In this document: positions 30,895 to 33,772 of the stretch, in pieces
How the letters are laid out: every line of letters starts with the position of its first letter
How positions within the stretch are numbered: the stretch's first letter is position 1
IMG/VR virus record: IMGVR_UViG_3300001450_000128
Coordinates: 1 to 33,772 of that record
DNA from: a virus
DNA: 33,772 nucleotides
Direction: 5' to 3' (one strand)
Program-made: the position numbers and the translations under genes
Notes under the pieces: generated by a model
What the model was told of the DNA's origin: nothing
What the model saw: the letters and a program-made list of their open reading frames with translations, nothing else
Database searches by the model: none

Positions 30895-32154
30895 ATGCCA
30901 ATAATTAATCCAGGACAATTAGCAACAGGATCATATAGTCTAAGCGGATCGTTTAGTGGATCGTTTGCTGGTAACATTACCGGAACAATAACTGGTACAG
31001 CAACATCTGCATCCTATGCCCAAACAGCTTCGTTTGCAGTATCAGCATCTCACGAAATTACACACGAGATTTCTTCATCATATGCACAAACAGCATCTAT
31101 TGCTGCAAATTTATTTGGCAATCCAAGCATATCAGCATCAGCATTAACTGTTAGTGGGCCTGCACCTACAGTTGTAAAGTTTGGTGAAACCTTTACTTTT
31201 TCAAACCCTACATCTTCAATACAATATTCAGGATCATTTAACAATACCGGTTCTTTTAGCAATACCGGTCCTTTTAACAATACTGGATCGTTTACCAATA
31301 CTGGTAGTTTATTTATATCAGGTAGTATTGTGGTTAATGGAAGTGGTGTAACTACAAGTAATCAAACCGGATCATTTGTAAATAATTCTCAAACTGGATC
31401 ATTTGCAACAAATTCTCAAACTGGATCATTTGCAACATCTGGATCTAATAATTTTAGCGGCAATCAATCTATAACTGGATCACTAACGGTATCAGGCAGC
31501 ACTACAATAACTGGATCTTTAACAATATCTGGTAGTAACACATTAACAAATATAGGACCATTTAATCAAACTGGTGACTCAAATTTTGTAGGACATATAA
31601 CAGCCTCAGGTAATATAAGTGCAAGTGGTAATATATTAGCTGAAAATGTGTTCCTAGCAGGCGCCGGCAAAATATCTTTTGATAGTTCGCAGGACGGGTC
31701 AGATCAATTTATCTCAGGAGTTGATAACCAAATTGCTATTGATGGAGATAACTTCGTAAAAGTATCTGCAGATAAGTTTGTTACATTCTATAATTCTAGT
31801 GCGGAAGACCATTTTACAATACAACACGAATCAGGATCGATAGTAACAGATTACCATATATCAGCATCGGGTAACATAAGCACAAGCGGAGTAGTACAAT
31901 CATCAGGATTAGAAACTGCTGGAACAACGCGTATTCTTTACACAACAGCAAGTATGGTTTATAGCGGTAGTAGTGTTACACAAGTAACTCAAAGCTTTGG
32001 TGCAACACAACAAATAACCAATATAATATACTCAGCATCTAATTTTGAAGACGGCAATCCAATAAGTGTGTCAGTTACTGGATCAGATGGAATAAACAAA
32101 CTATACACGCTCACTTATAGTGCAAGCGTAATATCGCAAATAACACAAAGTTAA
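30895..32154 (+). CDS. Repeat-rich fibre-like structural protein
   Basis: The 419-residue protein is dominated by Ser, Gly, Thr, Asn and Ala. Residues 10-70 hold SGSF, TGTA and ASYAQTAS repeats. Residues about 115-140 are hexapeptide repeats N-N/T-T-G-S/P-F, and 156-181 are three nonapeptide repeats around NSQTGSFAT. Later come ITGSLTVSGS and SASGNI repeats. Such short regular repeats usually form triple-stranded beta-helical shafts, so a trimeric fibre or whisker is likely. The C-terminal 150 residues (about 265-419) are non-repetitive and may form a head domain. No chaperone motif is visible. It starts 2 bases after the gp15-like gene and is followed by an adhesin-like gene after 3 bases. 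Confidence 0.7.
   Translation: MPIINPGQLATGSYSLSGSFSGSFAGNITGTITGTATSASYAQTASFAVSASHEITHEISSSYAQTASIAANLFGNPSISASALTVSGPAPTVVKFGETFTFSNPTSSIQYSGSFNNTGSFSNTGPFNNTGSFTNTGSLFISGSIVVNGSGVTTSNQTGSFVNNSQTGSFATNSQTGSFATSGSNNFSGNQSITGSLTVSGSTTITGSLTISGSNTLTNIGPFNQTGDSNFVGHITASGNISASGNILAENVFLAGAGKISFDSSQDGSDQFISGVDNQIAIDGDNFVKVSADKFVTFYNSSAEDHFTIQHESGSIVTDYHISASGNISTSGVVQSSGLETAGTTRILYTTASMVYSGSSVTQVTQSFGATQQITNIIYSASNFEDGNPISVSVTGSDGINKLYTLTYSASVISQITQS
31237..31437 (+). repeat. In-frame short tandem repeats in the fibre gene
   Basis: About four 18-base units encode NNTGSF-type hexapeptides (around 31237-31310), and three units encode the 9-residue NSQTGSFAT type (31360-31437). The last two of the latter are nearly identical 27-base copies. 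Between them is an internal TATTTATA at 31310-31317, which I take as chance. Confidence 0.8.
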
Positions 32155-32157
32155 CAT

Positions 32158-33609
32158 ATGTCTATAGCATTATTCAAACATGAATCTACTCCACATTGGC
32201 CTTTACATGAACAGGTAAATGCAATATATTCATCTTCGGTTACAGCAACCGGTCCTCAATTCAGTAGTACTGCTAATTATGGACCTGAATGGGTCAGAAA
32301 AGGTTCAAGCACTTTAAACGGCAAACAATACGCTAAAGACTTAGGGTTTTTTGATAATCATTATAGATGGAATGCCACCACCGGACAAGCTTATTTAGGA
32401 GATACAAACCCTGTAGGTGATCCAATTGGTCTTAATTTTGATCTTGACAATGGGATAGGTTATACAGCTAGTTTAGATAGTTTTATATTTACCGATGCAT
32501 CAAATAATAATTTCTGTGGTACAGGATATCAAATTAGTGCCTCAAACGATGCTACTAATTGGACAGGATTAGTTGCACTAGATAAAGGTAGTAATATTCA
32601 ACACGACACTGATGCGACATGTGTAAATAACGATTATTACAGATACTATAGACTTTTAATTGTAACTGGATCTGCAGGGAGTGGATATAGAGGATTAGCA
32701 GGGTTCGCAGCATGGGATTCTTCCCAATACATAAAGAATGTTAATCTATTAGATCCAAGCACAACAAATGTCACCGGAAGTTTTGAGGGAGGAAGTAACA
32801 CCAGTTTAACTAAATTAACTTCTCCTCAAAGAGAAAATTATGGTTGGTATGCAAATGCTGATATTGGTAGTTTAGATTTAAGTTTTGGTGATGGACCAAA
32901 ATTATTCAGATCTATGCTAATGTCCGGATACAGTAACGCTACCTACTACCCAGGATCATTTCAAGTATGGAAATCTGATACCGGAAATTACAATGACTGG
33001 ACATTAGTTGCTTCAGTAGATCATGAGAATACACAGCAACATGTGTCTCATACTTATTATACTTTAGATTTTTGTACTCCAATAAAAACACAATATTTAA
33101 GAATAGTATTAAATGAAGAGGGAGATGGGAACACTGTAAACTTGTTAAGTTATCATGCCTGGATGTATGAATTAGTTTCAGTTGATACACCTCCCTTACC
33201 TACTGCCGTTACTGCTTCAGCTGTAACCAATAACGTATTTCTATCATGGGCTCAAAACTCAGGATCAGATAATAGGCTCGAAGATATCATGTATAATATA
33301 CAACGTGATGATGGAAGTGGTTATACTCACATAGCAACTCTATCTGGCTCTTCACCATCTGCTGCAAATACTGCTTCTTTTGGTAGTTTCGTTCCAACGG
33401 TATTTGCAGATCTAGAATTACCAGATGGTACTTATAATTACAAAATTCAGTCTAAAAATCAACACCACCTAACAACTAGTAGTTTTGTTACTTCTACTTC
33501 TGTAACAGTGCCTGCTACAAGTGGCGGTGGAACATCTAAAAAAATATACACCACCAACAAAGGTAATATTCTTATCAATCCTAATGACACAACTCTTATA
33601 GAATTGTAA
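32158..33609 (+). CDS. Adhesin-like protein with discoidin-like and fibronectin III-like domains
   Basis: The 483-residue protein seems to contain two F5/8 type C (discoidin)-like beta-sandwiches, about residues 30-190 (GLNFDLDNGIGYTASLDSFI, YQISASNDATNWTGLVALD, YYRYYRLLIV) and 195-340 (FQVWKSDTGNYNDWTLVASV, KTQYLRIVLNEEGDG). The pattern of 'S-N-D-x-x-x-W' followed by 'Y-x-R-L' is typical of these carbohydrate- or lipid-binding domains. A fibronectin III-like domain follows at about 345-450 (PPLPTAVTASAVTNNVFLSW, GTYNYKIQSKN). The tail is short and Lys/Thr-rich. Position after the fibre gene suggests a virion-surface adhesin that contacts host or environmental glycans. Domain calls are by eye. 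Confidence 0.68.
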   Translation: MSIALFKHESTPHWPLHEQVNAIYSSSVTATGPQFSSTANYGPEWVRKGSSTLNGKQYAKDLGFFDNHYRWNATTGQAYLGDTNPVGDPIGLNFDLDNGIGYTASLDSFIFTDASNNNFCGTGYQISASNDATNWTGLVALDKGSNIQHDTDATCVNNDYYRYYRLLIVTGSAGSGYRGLAGFAAWDSSQYIKNVNLLDPSTTNVTGSFEGGSNTSLTKLTSPQRENYGWYANADIGSLDLSFGDGPKLFRSMLMSGYSNATYYPGSFQVWKSDTGNYNDWTLVASVDHENTQQHVSHTYYTLDFCTPIKTQYLRIVLNEEGDGNTVNLLSYHAWMYELVSVDTPPLPTAVTASAVTNNVFLSWAQNSGSDNRLEDIMYNIQRDDGSGYTHIATLSGSSPSAANTASFGSFVPTVFADLELPDGTYNYKIQSKNQHHLTTSSFVTSTSVTVPATSGGGTSKKIYTTNKGNILINPNDTTLIEL

Positions 33610-33627
33610 CTTTCAAAAAAATCAACA

Positions 33628-33635
33628 TATTTATA
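33628..33635 (+). promoter_or_regulatory. Candidate late promoter core TATTTATA
   Basis: It lies in the 41-base gap after the adhesin gene, 15 bases before ATG 33651, in CATATTTATAAT context. It is followed by AAAGGAAAA, one of the few Shine-Dalgarno-like sequences in the window. Confidence 0.5.
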
Positions 33636-33650
33636 ATAAAGGAAAATGTT

Positions 33651-33772
33651 ATGAAGATTACAGATGAAGAGATGCAAAGCATCAAGACCATTCAAGAAGA
33701 ATACACACAAGTAGGCGTTCAGTTTGTTCAATTAAAGCTAGCAAAAAACTCTAGCGAAGAGTATTTAAAAAA
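33651..33772 (+). CDS. Unrecognised protein, 3'-truncated by the window edge
   Basis: Forty residues are visible, beginning MKITDEEMQSIKTIQEEYTQ and remaining open to the last base. They form a charged helix, likely a coiled coil, similar in feel to small conserved coiled-coil proteins near structural genes in marine phages. A late-promoter-like octamer lies 15 bases upstream, and GGAAAA sits before the ATG. Function cannot be judged from this fragment. Confidence 0.6.
   Translation, partial: MKITDEEMQSIKTIQEEYTQVGVQFVQLKLAKNSSEEYLK

Noticed and set aside
30334-30918. 194-residue minus-strand open frame opposite the gp15-like gene
   Set aside because: Long by chance from Thr/Ser/Ala codons on the + strand; it has no motif, and the + strand protein continues a recognised operon.
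31310-31317. TATTTATA octamer inside the fibre gene
   Set aside because: No gene start follows within a useful distance, and it encodes LFIS codons in a repeat region; probably chance.
1-33772. tRNA genes, integrase or attachment sites
   Set aside because: I saw no cloverleaf-like sequence with a TTCGA-type arm, no integrase-like protein and no long terminal repeats. A covariance-model tRNA search was not possible here.

Overview
The window is a stretch of a large tailed-phage genome (a T4-like, contractile-tail myovirus). Every gene I can support lies on the + strand, genes are tightly packed, and the longest gene-free stretch is about 136 bases. The genes recognisable from protein motifs are a T7-type endonuclease I (cut by the left edge), a gp61-type primase, a fused gp47-gp46 nuclease/ATPase, terminase (gp17), portal (gp20), prohead protease (gp21), prohead scaffold (gp22), major capsid protein (gp23), PhoH, and the neck/tail-connector proteins gp13, gp14 and gp15. 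The DNA is AT-rich. Most starts lack a Shine-Dalgarno sequence and are preceded by A/T-rich sequence. That pattern, plus a LETM1-like segment of a kind I associate with Bacteroidetes, suggests a Bacteroidetes (possibly marine flavobacterial) host. This host call is inference only.

Layout. 1-4401: recombination and replication genes. 4421-8562: three unrecognised, probably virion-surface proteins. 8563-14849: a block of unusual late genes opened by a 757-residue protein that joins an HxGH nucleotidyltransferase, a LETM1-like segment and a nucleic-acid-ligase-like nucleotidyltransferase, followed by a zinc-ribbon protein, a basic protein, a ParB/sulfiredoxin-like protein and acidic or coiled-coil proteins. 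14864-15563: an overlapping pair of small membrane-anchored coiled-coil proteins resembling a spanin pair. 15564-25649: the packaging and head operon in T4-like order (gp17, gp20, several head-associated unknowns, gp21, small proteins, gp22, gp23), closed by a strong terminator. 25721-27214: a cassette of five small unknown genes with its own repeated upstream element and its own terminator. 27255-33772: PhoH, gp13, gp14, gp15, then a repeat-rich fibre protein, a discoidin/FN3-like adhesin and the start of another gene.

Regulation. An octamer TATTTATA (or TATTTATT) sits 3-20 bases before nine gene starts, always on the + strand. It is the reverse complement of the T4 late promoter core and is the best late-promoter candidate. 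A different 41-base element with a CTTTAC-N3-GTAAAG dyad occurs three times in the small-gene cassette. A structured leader precedes gp22.

Most interesting idea. Many proteins of the 8.5-14.8 kb block and the head operon begin with a short leader ending in (L/I)-X-E, the known cleavage motif of T4 gp21 prohead protease. In the tripartite enzyme such motifs also fall at the two domain junctions. The block may therefore encode precursor proteins packaged into the prohead, cut by gp21 and delivered with the DNA. This is a hypothesis from motif position, not a demonstrated fact.
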